Below, piece after piece: positions 23,401 through 35,064 of a stretch of DNA of 64,000 nt. Within the stretch, counting starts at the first letter, position 1; each line of letters opens with the position of its first letter. Location: the NCBI GenBank assembly GCA_039720395.1, contig CM077826.1, forward strand, positions 33,290,810 through 33,354,809. Reading direction: 5' to 3'. A program made the translations under genes and the position numbers. Under the pieces are notes generated by a model. The model searched no databases and was not told the origin of the DNA. It was given only the letters and a program-made list of their open reading frames with translations. Origin of the DNA: Liquidambar formosana. Taxonomy: Eukaryota > Streptophyta > Magnoliopsida > Saxifragales > Altingiaceae.

Positions 23401-26400
23401 TTGCAGACTGCTTGATTTTTTGACATGACAAACTATATTGTACAATATTTACAATTTGCAACAGGCATATGGTATTATTTAATTCGTTACAGGATATGCA
23501 TCCATAGCTTAGCTGAGTGTAAGTAGTCCTTAAAGGGTCATTCTTGGTGAAGAAAGTGACTTTAGAGGGGTCCGAAGCAATCCAAATCGACTTTGCCGGC
23601 AGAAAAGAAACTCCACAAGAGATCAAGATCTTATAATAAGATTTCACCGAGAATGTCCCTTTAGAGTCCTTATGCCACACCAAGGAATCATTCACTCCCA
23701 AAGAAATCTTACAATCATAAAGAGTTTGAAAAATGTTCAAGACCCCCTCCAATTCCCAATCATTGGAGTGCCTAATAAAGTTAATATTCCAAGTGGTAGT
23801 ACCATTATTCCCATCAAGACAATCAATGACCATGGCATCCTTATTACCGGCAATATCAAAAAAAGAGGGAAGTCGAACATGAGGGGATTGTCATTGCACC
23901 AACAGTCTTTTCAAAATCTCACTCTTTTCCCATTCCCTATCTTAAATCTGATTTCTTTTACAAAGTCTTGAAATTCTTGTGATATTGCTTTCTAAAGACC
24001 CACCCCATGAGTGCCCCTAACCTCCCTAGGCCACCAACCTTCCAAAGAGATACCATACTTCCAAATCACCACATCCCTCCAAAGTCTTTGTTCCCCTATG
24101 CCAAATCTCCACAACCATTTGCCAAGAACTTTGTTCATACAAACAAGAGATTGAATTCCCAACCCACCCTCACTTTTTGGAAGGCACACCGTCAACCAAT
24201 CAACAAGGTGATATTTATGTTTACCTTCAAAGTCATGCCAAAAAAAGTCCCTTTGAAGTTTCTCAATTTTATGAGCGATGGTTTTGGAGATTTTGAAAAT
24301 GGACGTAAAGTATGTTGGAATGCTAGAAAGAGTGCTATTGATCAAAGTCAACTTGCTCCCTTTTGAGAGATACCCATTCTTCCAACTGCTAAGCCTTCTT
24401 TCTTCTCAATTACCGGATCCCACATCTTTTTCTCCTTGAAGTGCGAGCCCAAAGGAAGGCCAAGGTAAGTAGTGACTGGGAGATTTCCAACTTTGCAACC
24501 AAGAATAGAAGCAAGGTGATCAATTTTGTCCACTTCCCCCATCAGAATCAATTCATATTTTCCAAGGTTTACTTTCAAACTCGAAACGGCCTCAAAACAA
24601 AGGAAAACAACCCTTAGGTGCCTAAGTTGTTCCTTGTCAATCCCACAAAATAAAAAAGCATCATTGGCAGAGAGCAAATGGGAGATTGTACCTTCTCCAA
24701 TGCCTCCTCCATTGACCAAAAAATCTTCAAACAAATGTTCTTTGACTGCTTTATTAATAATTGCTCAAAACTTCCATAACAAGAATAAAGAGAAGAGGAG
24801 GGGCGGGGGGGGGGGGGGGGGGGGGGGGGAAGAGGGTCTCCTTGAAGAAGGCCTCTAGAGCTTGGAAAGAAACCATAGGGATTCCCATTAATTAGAATAG
24901 AGAAAGTGGGGGTCCCAATGCACCAAGCTATCCATCTACACCTTTTTTTTTTTTACCAAAACCCATTCTACCAAGGATGTAGATAAGAAAGTTCCAATTC
25001 ACATGATCAAAAGCTTTTTCAATGTCAACTTTACTAATCAAGCCCAGGCTACCACTTCTAAGTTTTGAATCGATACACTTGTTAGCAACAAGAACGACAT
25101 CCAAAATTTGTCTCCCTAGCTTTAGATTCCGCTTGGGCTTCAATCCTTCTAGATTTATTCCCCTCTGATAACCTTTCCAATCCTTCTTTAGTACCCAATT
25201 CTTGAATGATGTCCAACACCTAGCTTTATATTCCCCCAAGTTCCAAACACCTCCCTATTCCATTTCTTGAGATCCTCTTTAAGAGCCTTTAATTTATTAG
25301 CAAAGATAAAGCTAGGAGTACCATCAAAAGAATAAGATTCCCACCATCTTTTCACCAAATCAACAAATCCCTCTTCTTTCAACCACATATTCTCAAATCG
25401 AAAAGGACCTTTGGCAATCCTTAACCCTTCACTATCAAGAACAAGAGGGATATGATCAGATAAGGGTCTAGGGAGAGTGGATTGGATTACTCTAGGATAG
25501 TGTTCTTCCCAAGTTGGAGAGAAAAGAAATCTATCAATCCGAGAAAGGCTTGGGTCCTATCTATTATTAGACCAAGTAAACCAACCTCCAACAAGAGGGG
25601 AGATCAATTAATTCATTAGCTTCCACAAACTCCGAGAACCTAGACATAGCCGGAGTAGTATGAACACAACCTTTTCTTTCATTGGGGAATCTAATGATGT
25701 TAAAATCACCCACCAAGCACCACGGCTTTTGCCACTTGGACTTAGCTTCCTCAAGTTCCAACCAAAAAGAATCTCTAAGAGTATCATCATTTGGGCCATA
25801 AACTCCCAAAAGAACCCATTCAAAATCATCATGCAAATTTTTAAATAGGTACAAGAGAGAGAAAGAACCCCCTGTAACATCTGTCTTGGAAACAACCCGG
25901 TTGTCCCACATGATTAAAATTCCCCTGGAAGTGCCTCTAGCCCCCAATTCCACCCAATCCACAAAGTTCCCTGCCCACTAGTCTTTAACAATCTCTCTAC
26001 TTATAGTTTCATTTTAGTTTCTTGGAGAACAATAATATCAACTCTCCATTTTTTTAAAGCTGATTTGATGCGTCTTCTACGTTCTCTACTGTTAAGGCCC
26101 CTCACATTCCAAGAAAGAATTCGTGTCTTCTTTAAGCAACTAAATCCAGAGTACACCCATTCCTTTCTCCTCCCTCCACCTTGGCATAATTTCTCTCCCC
26201 AACCTCATAATTTATAGTCCATTATAATTTTCTGAGTTCTCTTCTTCTTCTAGATCCTGGACTCACCACTTCCCTCCTAGAGGAAAAGACACCCCTATCT
26301 CTTCTTTTACTTTCAATTCTGGAGAACAAATTCAAAATTTCATCTTCAAAACCTTCATAAGAAACTCCTAATAATTTGCTCAGCCCTTTAACCCAAGATT

Positions 26401-29400
26401 GAACCCATTCGGACACTTCACATTCACTAGAATTCCCATTCTCTAAGAGAAATCTATCATCAATTAAATTTTGAAAATCAGCCATACTAGCCTCAGGTTC
26501 CAAAATGGCCACTGGCATGCAATTCAAGGGTTCAGAGAGGTTTGACTCCTCTGAGAAACTGCTGGACCAGTCACAATTGCTGTCCGTAACGCACCTGTTT
26601 CCTCCCTGTCTATCATCAGCTATTGCAACCAAATCCAAATGGTGGTCAAGCCCAGTGTCTACATTTTTATCCCCTTCCTCCCCATACAGATTCTCCCAAA
26701 CAGCCCCATTCTGAATAACCCCCAAACAGACACGAACCACATCACCAATCAGAATTCTATGGAAAACCTCAGAAGAATTTCCATTCTGAATAACCCCTCT
26801 GTTGTGCCCAGAATATCCCACCAAGAAGAGAGAACGAGTAGAAGAAGAATGAAACCCTTCTCCCAAACAGAAACGTACCTCATCTCCAATCAGCGTTCTT
26901 TAGAAATCCTCAGAAGAAAGCCCCTTTGGATCTTGATCCAACCATGCAAATACAGATTGCATAGATGAAAAAAGGCTAGAATCTGAAGAACTTTCACCCC
27001 TTCCATTAATAGACTTGGACCTGTTGTCATACACTGCTAAACTCTGTGGTAGGTTGGCAGCCCAAAAGTTGATGGCGGTCCAAATCAGGTTGGCCCAATG
27101 ACTTAAAAACTCCTGAATGAAGCCCTGTCACCCCTGTCCCCATCTTTGTAGAAGCAACATCAGCCTGACCCAAGGACTGTTTGCCCAAGAATTGGGCCTT
27201 TTTCGCAAATCCAGAAGGCCCAGGACCCCTATGGATGTGCTTTTTGAAATTCAAATGCCCCTTAGGATGTGACTGCCAGCTCACCCTACGCCTAGCATCA
27301 GCCCTTCTGTATCTGCCTTCGTCAGATAAGCTCTAAGCATGCCAGCTACCTCTGCCCTTAGACATGTGCAAGTGAGAGATGCGATCAACCAGCACCGCCT
27401 TACCTTTGTCTCCCTCCGACATCTTCACCGGTAGCTTTCCCCCATGAACGTTGGTGTTTAAGCTCGAGGAGTTAGGATGTCTGCCTGATCGTGATCGACT
27501 TAACTGCAGACAAAAAAACCTTGAACGTTAAACCACCTGCCAAAACCCTAACAAAATCTGGAATGCTTCCAATCATCCTAGTCTTAACTCTTGGCTCCGA
27601 AACAGAGAACCCACCCCACGTTTCAATCTCAAGACATCCTCCACACAAATCTCCAATATCACGAAGCAGGGAATCACTCCATAGATGTAAAGGCAACCCT
27701 TCGATATGGACCCATTGGACCCCTTTGAGCTCCATCTCATTTGAGCTGCCAGCCAGAGGCACCCACCAGTCCAAAGCAAGGGCAACTCCATCCTTCATCT
27801 TGCTTTCTGCCTCAAGAATTCTGATTACCTCTTTATACGATGGGAACCAGAATAGAAAAAGATTATCAGAAGCAATCGAGACCCTAATGCCTGAGGGTAC
27901 TTTCAAGACCTTATTGCACCATAAGGAAATATCATCAAGGGAACCTGCCTTTCCTTCAAATCTGCCAACCAAACATCTTTGAATAAAATCAACTCGGTAC
28001 TACAGACCATCGCGACCAGGAACCAGCCAAATGGATTCACTATGGTTTAGAACCTGACAACTACCATGAAGGGGTAGTGAGGCAACCTTGGCAGCTGAAA
28101 TAAAAGAATGATTTGATGCTGAAAAATTTCCTTCCCTCCCCTGCATCTGCTCTCCAGAAACATTAACTCTATTAGCGACATTGACCAGAGATTGAACCCT
28201 CTTCCAGTTAACAAGGAGGTTGTAGAACATATACCAACTTTCCCCTTCATCACTTGCAGGGTAGACAATAATGGCATTTTTATTGCTTCTATAGAGCGCT
28301 GAGAGCAATAAATAGTCGCCAAAATCATTCCTATTGCTGGAGAGTCAAATATTTCCCAGAAGCCTGAAATCTGGTGTGAATGAACTTCTGCCCTTGCGCC
28401 TTTAACACCTCTGCTATTCCATTCAAAAACCAACTGAGACCAGCAATGCCAAGAGAGACAAAGCAAGAGTAACCTCTCCCCCATTCAGAGATCAGCAGCT
28501 CATCATCAGAAATGGCGAAGCCAAAAGTTTTGGCTTCAACTTGGAGAAATTTCTTTTCGACTTTCATGTTTTTTTTTTTCTTCTAAAACCCTAAAATTAA
28601 AATTGATAAACGAGATCTGGAATTTTTCTTAACCACTAAGCTAGAACTAGTTGTAAAATGTGCTTCCTCTTTTATTAATTGCCCTATATTTCATATGTAA
28701 TTTGCATTTACAAAATGTGTATAAATTACATCTAGTTATTATATAATAATACATTTATTATTCTGCGGTCTGACTGATACATTACTGGTTGAACTAGTGA
28801 TCTGCCTACCTGGACTCTTTGCTAGGTTGATAGTTATGCTATTAAGGGTTGCGGGAATCTGATCAACTTTGACAATTATATATTAAAATAGTAGTTTTGT
28901 TCTTAACAAATGGCAGCTTTGGAAGCATAGTTGGTGGAAGAGTATTGTTTTTCTGTATAAATCAAATAGCAATTGAAAACTGATGGCCCAGCTGACTTCC
29001 TTTCGGCCAGAGATATCAAAATCTCAAAATTTTGGGTCATTTTCTTGCACAGTGCCCTGTTTTGGTAAAGTTCTTGAATTTTCTTCCAGAATGGCCCTTC
29101 TGACTTGCTTGAAACAAATTTGTAGTGTGCTACTTACTTTTACGCTTTTCTTCCAACTGGTGTTGCACTATTTTCAGTTGGTACATACGGCTTAGAGTTT
29201 TTGTAGAAGGTTGAGTTCCTGAGCTTTATTTGAAGACATGACTTTAATCATAATGAAATGGTGCAACCAAACTTTCTCTGTGACCCGACTTAGTTGGATA
29301 AGGCATTTTGTTTTGCTTGATTGATTTTCCATTACTATGTGAGCTCAAGCTTTATGGTAGGTTTGCTTGTTTTATGTGGACAGGTTGTATTTTTGGTTTG

Positions 29401-30614
29401 AGATAAAAGAAAGGGTTATGGACATGCTGATAAAGTCACCCTGTCTTCTCCCCTCTTCCTTTCCAATTGGTATACTTCTGATGAGAGAGAACCTAGGTAC
29501 AGTTACTAAGAGGTATGAAGGTCAACCCTGAACAAAATTGAAGGTCTTTGTAAGACCAACATTTGGTTATGTTACCGCAGTATCCAAGTGAATATATGGG
29601 TTGTGGCTGGTACAGTTCTGGTATAGATATGATTTTTTTTTTGGTGACTTCCTGGTTTACAAATGTTGTTAAAATGATGATGATGCCGACTGGTCAAAAG
29701 GTGCAGTGGAGGGTATGAGTGTTCACAGTTGATGGTAGGACTCGATTTGACTTGACAATGTGTTATTCCATCGATTTATAGAGTTGATGATGCTAGTCCT
29801 CAAATAATTGCTTTTGACAAAGCCTCTGCTCTTGCCTGGGTTGGAGGAGGTCTTCATGGCTTGGTTTTAGATTCATTTTTCTTTCTATAAGTGCTTGGGT
29901 GTAGTCTTTCTGTCTTTGATAACACACTTGAGACATAAAAATCAAATAACGCTGGACTTTCCACAGAACACAATTGTATCCCATTAGTAGCCCACACATG
30001 TGCAGAAATTTTTGTTTAGCATAGGCCCCTGGAAGTGGGCCTACAACACTGGCATGTCTGTTGTTGTTGCTAAATTAAGCTCATCCTTTAAAAGGGGCTC
30101 TCAGCAACTTCAGAAAAGCTTGCAGGAGTTTGGTCATAATAGAGTTATTTACCCTTCTTTTAATTTTGACATAATTCTTTTTTATTTATTTTTTATTTTT
30201 ATTGGCTTCTTTTGATTTCTGAGTAAACTGGTATTTGGTTCTGTTTCGCAGGAAACTCTTCATCAAATGAGCCAATGATTTTATTTCCCAAACGAACATA
30301 CCAACCTAGCCACATTAGGCGTAAGAGGACACATGGATTCTTGGCTCGGTACATCTCTCCCCACTATTATAACTTCAATATGCACATTCGCACACACACA
30401 CACCTGCATAGATTCCAGGAGCTAAAGTGCTAAACTAATGCATTTTTTTAGTTCACATCACTCACTCCGACAATTTATTTGTTTAGCTAAAAGAGTTAAT
30501 GAATGATGTGATTTTCCTTGTACTATGAAAACCTATGGCAGCAAGGCAACCAAGGGTGGGCGGAGAGTAATTGCTCGAAGAATAGCGAAGGGTCGGTCAA
30601 GAATTACAGCATAG
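20082..30614 (+). CDS. Mitochondrial large-subunit ribosomal protein bL34m (At3g13882-like)
   Basis: Three exons, 20082-20346, 30252-30348 and 30542-30614, joined by GT-AG introns, give a 435-nt CDS of 144 residues with stop TAG. The N-terminal ~95 residues are basic and Ser-rich, as expected of a mitochondrial targeting region. [19 protein letters not shown] matches the plant mitochondrial L34 linker. The C-terminal ~45 residues ([17 protein letters not shown], then [18 protein letters not shown]) are a complete bL34 domain, which binds 23S-type rRNA in the large subunit. Intron 1 is 9,905 bp, with an inserted copy of SurE intron sequence and an antisense LINE. Intron 2 is 193 bp. All splice sites and the reading frame are intact, so the gene is probably functional if the long intron splices well. 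Confidence 0.92.
20350..20414. repeat. (TC)n(TA)n microsatellite at the L34 intron 1 donor
   Basis: A TC run of about 38 bases and a TA run of about 27 start three bases after the GT donor at 20347-20348. Confidence 0.9.
20804..20957. repeat. 77-bp tandem duplication in L34 intron 1
   Basis: Two adjacent 77-bp units beginning GTTCATCA at 20804 and 20881 differ at only a few bases. A partial third start (GGTTCA) follows. Confidence 0.85.
21302..23494 (+). mobile_element. Inserted copy of SurE intron segment, flanked by 37-bp direct repeats
   Basis: About 2.2 kb matching 386-2494 lies in L34 intron 1 in the same orientation. The host sequence TATGCATCCATAGCTTAGCT and its continuation, 37 bp in all, is present on both sides (21265-21301 and 23495-23531), as expected for duplication of a target or resection site. 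About 20 bp of unmatched filler (21302-21321) precede the homology. Differences from the donor include a 134-bp retroposon at 22860-22993. No TIR or LTR was seen, so the copy may have arisen by break repair or by retroposition of intron RNA. Confidence 0.7.
22860..22993 (+). mobile_element. Short 5'-truncated LINE/SINE insertion with 15-bp target duplication
   Basis: ACAGTACAAGATTTG occurs at 22845-22859 and 22994-23008; the donor copy at 1970 has it once, uninterrupted. The insert ends TATCAATAAAATCCTTTTTG... followed by a short A run, like the 3' tail of plant L1 elements, on the plus strand. It inserted after the intron segment was duplicated. Confidence 0.85.
23546..28600 (-). mobile_element. 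L1-type LINE, antisense in L34 intron 1, degenerate and 3'-truncated
   Basis: The 5' end lies near 28600. ORF1 starts at 28567 ([17 protein letters not shown]), and around 27472-27972 holds the DUF4283-like [23 protein letters not shown]2 has the endonuclease ([20 protein letters not shown]; about 25962-25600), RT with [13 protein letters not shown] (about 25239-24950), and the site of the catalytic FADD, which here reads SAND (about 24660), so RT is dead. It ends inside the zf-RVT region ([10 protein letters not shown]... KVTFFT) at about 23546, lacking the rest of that domain, the RNase H and the poly(A) tail. Frameshifts and a G25 run break the ORFs throughout. Confidence 0.85.
24805..24829. 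repeat. G25 homopolymer in LINE reverse transcriptase
   Basis: An uninterrupted run of 25 G (C on the LINE coding strand) lies exactly where ORF2 should encode the end of the QGDPLSP motif. It translates as a Pro run after QGDPL-like codons. Confidence 0.9.
28601..30251 (+). other. Right part of L34 intron 1
   Basis: AT-rich intron sequence between the LINE 5' end and exon 2. No repeat with clear ends or coding signal was recognised. Confidence 0.6.
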
Positions 30615-31181
30615 GACGTTGTTGCCATTGCCCAAGTATCGGTTGAATCATAATCAATTTTAGAAGGTTGCCTTTAGTCCATGGACTAAGCAATTAGGAA
30701 GAAATCTCTCTTTTGTAGTGGCTTGGCCTACCTTTAAATGCCTTGGAGGAAATTGATACAGATGATAGTACTTGCTTATGATCTCTTAGATTTGTTCATT
30801 GTGCTCTTTCTATATGCTTGCACGAATGACTTTGTTTCTCAAAATATTAGCTATGGAGATGTTTGTATTTTGAGTTTGGTTTCTGAACTGTAGTCACATT
30901 TTTGTGATTATGGGTTGATTCCTAATTGTTGATCAAGCAGGGTATAAGTTCTGGATCCGATTGACGTATTGGATTCTATTGTTGGATGCTTAGAAACTAT
31001 GTTGACTTTATTGACATGACGCGCATGGGTAGAGTATCTAATCTAACGGTTGGAATGGTAAAATGTTATAATATTAAGTGTATCCTGGCCCAATGTATCT
31101 CGTAATGCACTAATGCACAAGGGACAACCCTTAATGCAGGTGTTGATATAATTTATATCAGTGTGCTCACCTGAGCATCAT

Positions 31182-31216
<35 letters not shown>

Positions 31217-31774
31217 ATGGGAAAATTAGCCCTGAAGTACAATTTTAGTAAAATTGTAAAGGCAAAAGTCCATATCAGAATCTTGTACAAGCATAAGTCC
31301 AATTTTAAGTAAAATGTGAAGTTGATATTTTTTGTTTTTAAACATTAAAATGACAAAACTTTTAATTTATATGTTGGTTTTTGATAAAATTTATATTTTT
31401 ATAATCTACTCATCAAAAGCTTCGAAACAAGACCCATGATGATTATAAAATTAGAAAAAAAAAAAAAATAAACAGTTACATTGACTAAGTGTGTTATTTT
31501 AAAATAGTTACATGTAACTATTTTTAAAAATTTTAAATTAAATTGTTTTTAGTATAATTTAAATTTAGATTTAAATTAATTGTTTTGGGAATAATTTTAA
31601 CAGTTACATTATGAATAAAACAATTAAATTTTGGTATTAGTGATTTGAAATTTTTTGAATTTAAGAGAATATAGTGTTTTTAAAATAGTTACATGTCATG
31701 TGTGGCTATCATTTTTCAATCATGATGATGAAAAAAGAAAGAAAGAAAGAAGACGAAGAAGAAGAAGAAGAAGA

Positions 31775-31806
<32 letters not shown>

Positions 31807-32540
31807 GTATGCTTGGTTTAATCAAATAGGCTTGATAAAAGAATGGTTGGATTTGAACAAACAGTGAAGATAAGATCCCTTTTCAACGCTTATTGATGGG
31901 TGTTTGTGTCTATGACTATATTTGTGGACTTAAGGTTTTATAAGTTTTTTTTCATAAACTTATGGTTGTACAAGTATAATAATATGAATTTGTGGCCAAA
32001 GTCCCCATTTATTGTGCATCTTACCCACCCAAGTCTCATTAAAATAAAAAGGAGATTCATTGGTTCTAATCATTTTATCAATAAAATACATTTCTATTAA
32101 GGAATGTTATGGTAATCCTTTCTAGTACTGTTTATGAACTACTAAGGAATGGTATGCATTTTTATTGTACATGGTCATAGCAAAAGATGATTATAGGCCC
32201 ATCCAATTAACAAAGAAATTATTTATCAATTTCTTGCATTGACAGAAAACTTCTTTTGGCAAATAGAAAAATTTCGTCATTTTCCCCCTTTTCATAATGA
32301 ATCTTGTTTTGAATCTTATTTTGTAACTCTTCACGAATAAATTCCATAAAATATAAATTTTATTAAAAAAGGACATGTATATTGAAAGTTATGATATTTT
32401 AAAGTTTGAAAACAAAATCGACAACAACACGTAAATAGTGTTCCTAACGATTATAAGGGCGAATATGTCTTTTACAAAAATAGCTGGACTTTGATAAATA
32501 ACTAACTAAAACTCGAGGACTATGCATTAAAGAAAAGAGG
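30615..32540. other. L34 3' UTR and intergenic DNA
   Basis: The first ~200 bp are probably 3' UTR. An AT microsatellite lies at about 31182-31214. AT-rich sequence follows without a recognisable gene. Confidence 0.5.
31731..31807. repeat. Compound microsatellite (GAAA)n(GAA)n(AT)n(GA)n
   Basis: Four simple repeats follow each other directly, with only an AGAC interruption. Confidence 0.9.
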
Positions 32541-32542
32541 GA

Positions 32543-32885
32543 GGTTATTGCCACCACATAAAGCACTCAAATCCCCTTAGTTTACATTTTTTAAGGTTTT
32601 ACAAAAAAATATAAAAAGTTTCTATGAAAATTAGTCGTGATGTCTACTAGAAAATTTTATTCCAAACAACTTTATAGAATAAAATTTTTCCAAAATTTGT
32701 TGTTTAAGTGGATTTTTTTTCGTCATTTACAATCTCAATAACTTTCTTCTACAAAGTTATTTTGAATGATATTTTTTAGTGGACATCAAGATTACTTTCC
32801 ATAGAATCCTTTTATATTTTTCATAAGACCTTAAAAAGTATAGACTAAATAGGAAGGTTAGAGTATTTTATGTGGTGTCAATAGC
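32543..32885. mobile_element. Small TIR element, same family type as 61610-61993
   Basis: The left end GGTTATTGCCACCACATAAA is inverted near the right end (TTATGTGGTGTCAATAGC), and inverted similarity continues inward through AAGGTTTTA...AAAAATATAAAA. Internal blocks such as AATAAAATTTTTCCAAAAT parallel the element at 61610-61993. No clean target duplication was found, so the ends are approximate. Confidence 0.5.
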
Positions 32886-34759
32886 ATGACACTAAAAATG
32901 AAGCATTGGACTTAAAGAAAGAATAAAATCAATTTCAAGGACTTTTGACCAATTAGTCTAGTCACAAGCTCATTTATGTAAATTTTTTTAACTGGGCGTT
33001 GATACAACTGATCCTACTAACAGTAAAAATGGGTTACATTTTTGCCTATCATTGACGTTTAAGGTAAATATTTATGATTAAAAGTTAAAAGGAAATAGTT
33101 TCTCCATAGCCTATTAAGAGATATGATGTGCCACTAAAAGTTGAATTAATTATCCTCTTTATTCTATGATTATCCTTGCTTATTGAACCTATCTTCTAGG
33201 AATTCTCACTTCTGTGCTCCCATCCATTTTGATTCAGGCAACTTAGAAGTGCATTATTTCTTAGAAGACATGTCTATGATTAAAAAAAAAATTAAAAAAA
33301 AAAGAAAAAAGGAAAAATAATGGGTTTCATTGGAGCCATTATTCGCTTTTCTTTCTCTAAGCATGTATTTAAATGTGCTTTAATTTGATGTGAATGTTTG
33401 CCATGTCTTTAGAGTTTATATCTTTTGTTAGGTCTACTTGCTCTCGAATGGTTGTACCATAGTTATTAAACCTCGATCGAATTGTTGGACTGGTAAATCG
33501 GTGACCCGGGCCTTGGTCCGATTTAGTTTCATGATTGAATCGTTTTGCAATTCAATCAGCTAGATTAAATTGGACATATCCCATGCGAAGTGGCTGGGTT
33601 TCGAAGACAAATCAAACCGGTCCGGTTGGATCGATTCTTTATCTGCAGCCTACTCAATACACTATCAATTGAAAAATGCGCAAGTTATGCAGGTAGCAGG
33701 GCTCGAACTCGTCAAAGGCAATGGCAATACCAAAGCAATTTGTGTTCTTTTCTACCAATAGTCCACCTGTTCATTTGTTCATATTTGCTAATACATGTGC
33801 AACTTATATTATTAATAATATTAAAATGCATACATCAATTATAAAATTTCTATACATTTAAAATAAGAGCAAGGCTATTGCCACCACATAAAATACTTTA
33901 AACCCCCCATTAATTAAATCCTCTCAAATTTAGGATTACATCATGAACCATTACTAAATGTTACTCATGATTAGTAGAAACTCTAATTAATATAAGTGAG
34001 TTATCATTAATTAAGAAATTCGAAAAAGTTCTAATTAGAACCTTAATAGAGAGTATTCCATTAGAAATTTATAGTGCTACTACCTATTATTAGATGATGT
34101 AAATCTGATGGGTCACATACCCATAAGCAAAGTAAGATTTTAAGTTGTGAGAGAAGGGGTATGAATGTATTTGAAATTGTTTTTTTGGACCACACTTGCA
34201 TTAGATGAAAGTTACTAGGGTTAATATGCAATTTAGGAGAAATTGCATAAACCCACAAGGAGTGGGATTCCCCATGGTTGACCCTCCCTTAGTGGTGTCT
34301 ACCAATACAAGCTAGCAGTTGCTAGCCCACACAATATCACTCTCTCTCACTTAGCTGGCCCTAGCTTGGTTTCTCTCTCTCTTCTTCTCTTCTTCTAGCA
34401 AACCCTAAGGAGAAAAGATTGAGCTACTTGAAAACTTTTGCTTGGTGTGGGTAACGTGGAGGCAAGACACTTGTGCTGTTCAATTAATTTTCAATCAATC
34501 ATCTTAAGGACTTCTTGTAAGTAATTACTCTCTTCATGTAATTAAGGTTTTAGTTTTTTAATAAACTACAATCAGATTCATAAGTTCTAAGGAATTGATT
34601 CAAATTTTTGTTATTCATTATGTTCAGCATCGTAGTTTTTCTACATCAATTCCTTACATGATTATCATACAAAATAGTTAAATTTAATTATTAATGTAAC
34701 TTATTAGATCAATTAACTTTACTAAAAATAGTTAAATTTAAAAGCTTTTATGAGAAAAT
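32886..34759. other. Intergenic DNA with repeat fragments
   Basis: Contains one end of a TIR element at about 33873-33920 (GGCTATTGCCACCACATAAA). Sequence near 34320-34420, with CT-rich runs and AAACCCTAAGG, resembles a leader or an LTR R region but has no matching partner. No gene was recognised. Confidence 0.4.
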
Positions 34760-34762
34760 TTA

Positions 34763-35061
34763 GGGCCTGTTTGGTTGTCCAATTCAAAATTAAACAATTT
34801 AAAAATTTTACATAGTATTGAAGGTAACTCCATCATCTTGAATTAACAAATTCAAGAAAATGATAGTTATCATTACAAATAAGAATGGTAGTTCAGAATA
34901 ATGGCATTTTATGAATTCTTTAAGATTGATTATATAACATCAACTATAGTGATAACTTCGACATTTTCAAATATTCTAATTCAATATGCTAGATTTATGC
35001 TTTTAACCTTATGTAAAATTTCTTCAATTATTTAATTTCAAATTGGACAACCAAACAGCCC
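34763..35061. mobile_element. Tourist-like (PIF/Harbinger) MITE
   Basis: 299 bp bounded by TTA target duplications (34760-34762 and 35062-35064). The TIRs match over about 35 bp: GGGCCTGTTTGGTTGTCCAA on the left against GGGCTGTTTGGTTGTCCAA on the inverted right. GGGCCTGTTTGG ends with TTA duplications are the Tourist signature. No coding capacity. Confidence 0.85.
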
Positions 35062-35064
35062 TTA

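Noticed and set aside
33450..33730. Possible hAT-type MITE starting near GTTATTAAACC
   Set aside because: No matching inverted end or 8-bp duplication was found.
34068..34540. Possible solo LTR with CT-rich leader-like sequence
   Set aside because: Neither TG...CA ends nor a target duplication could be identified.
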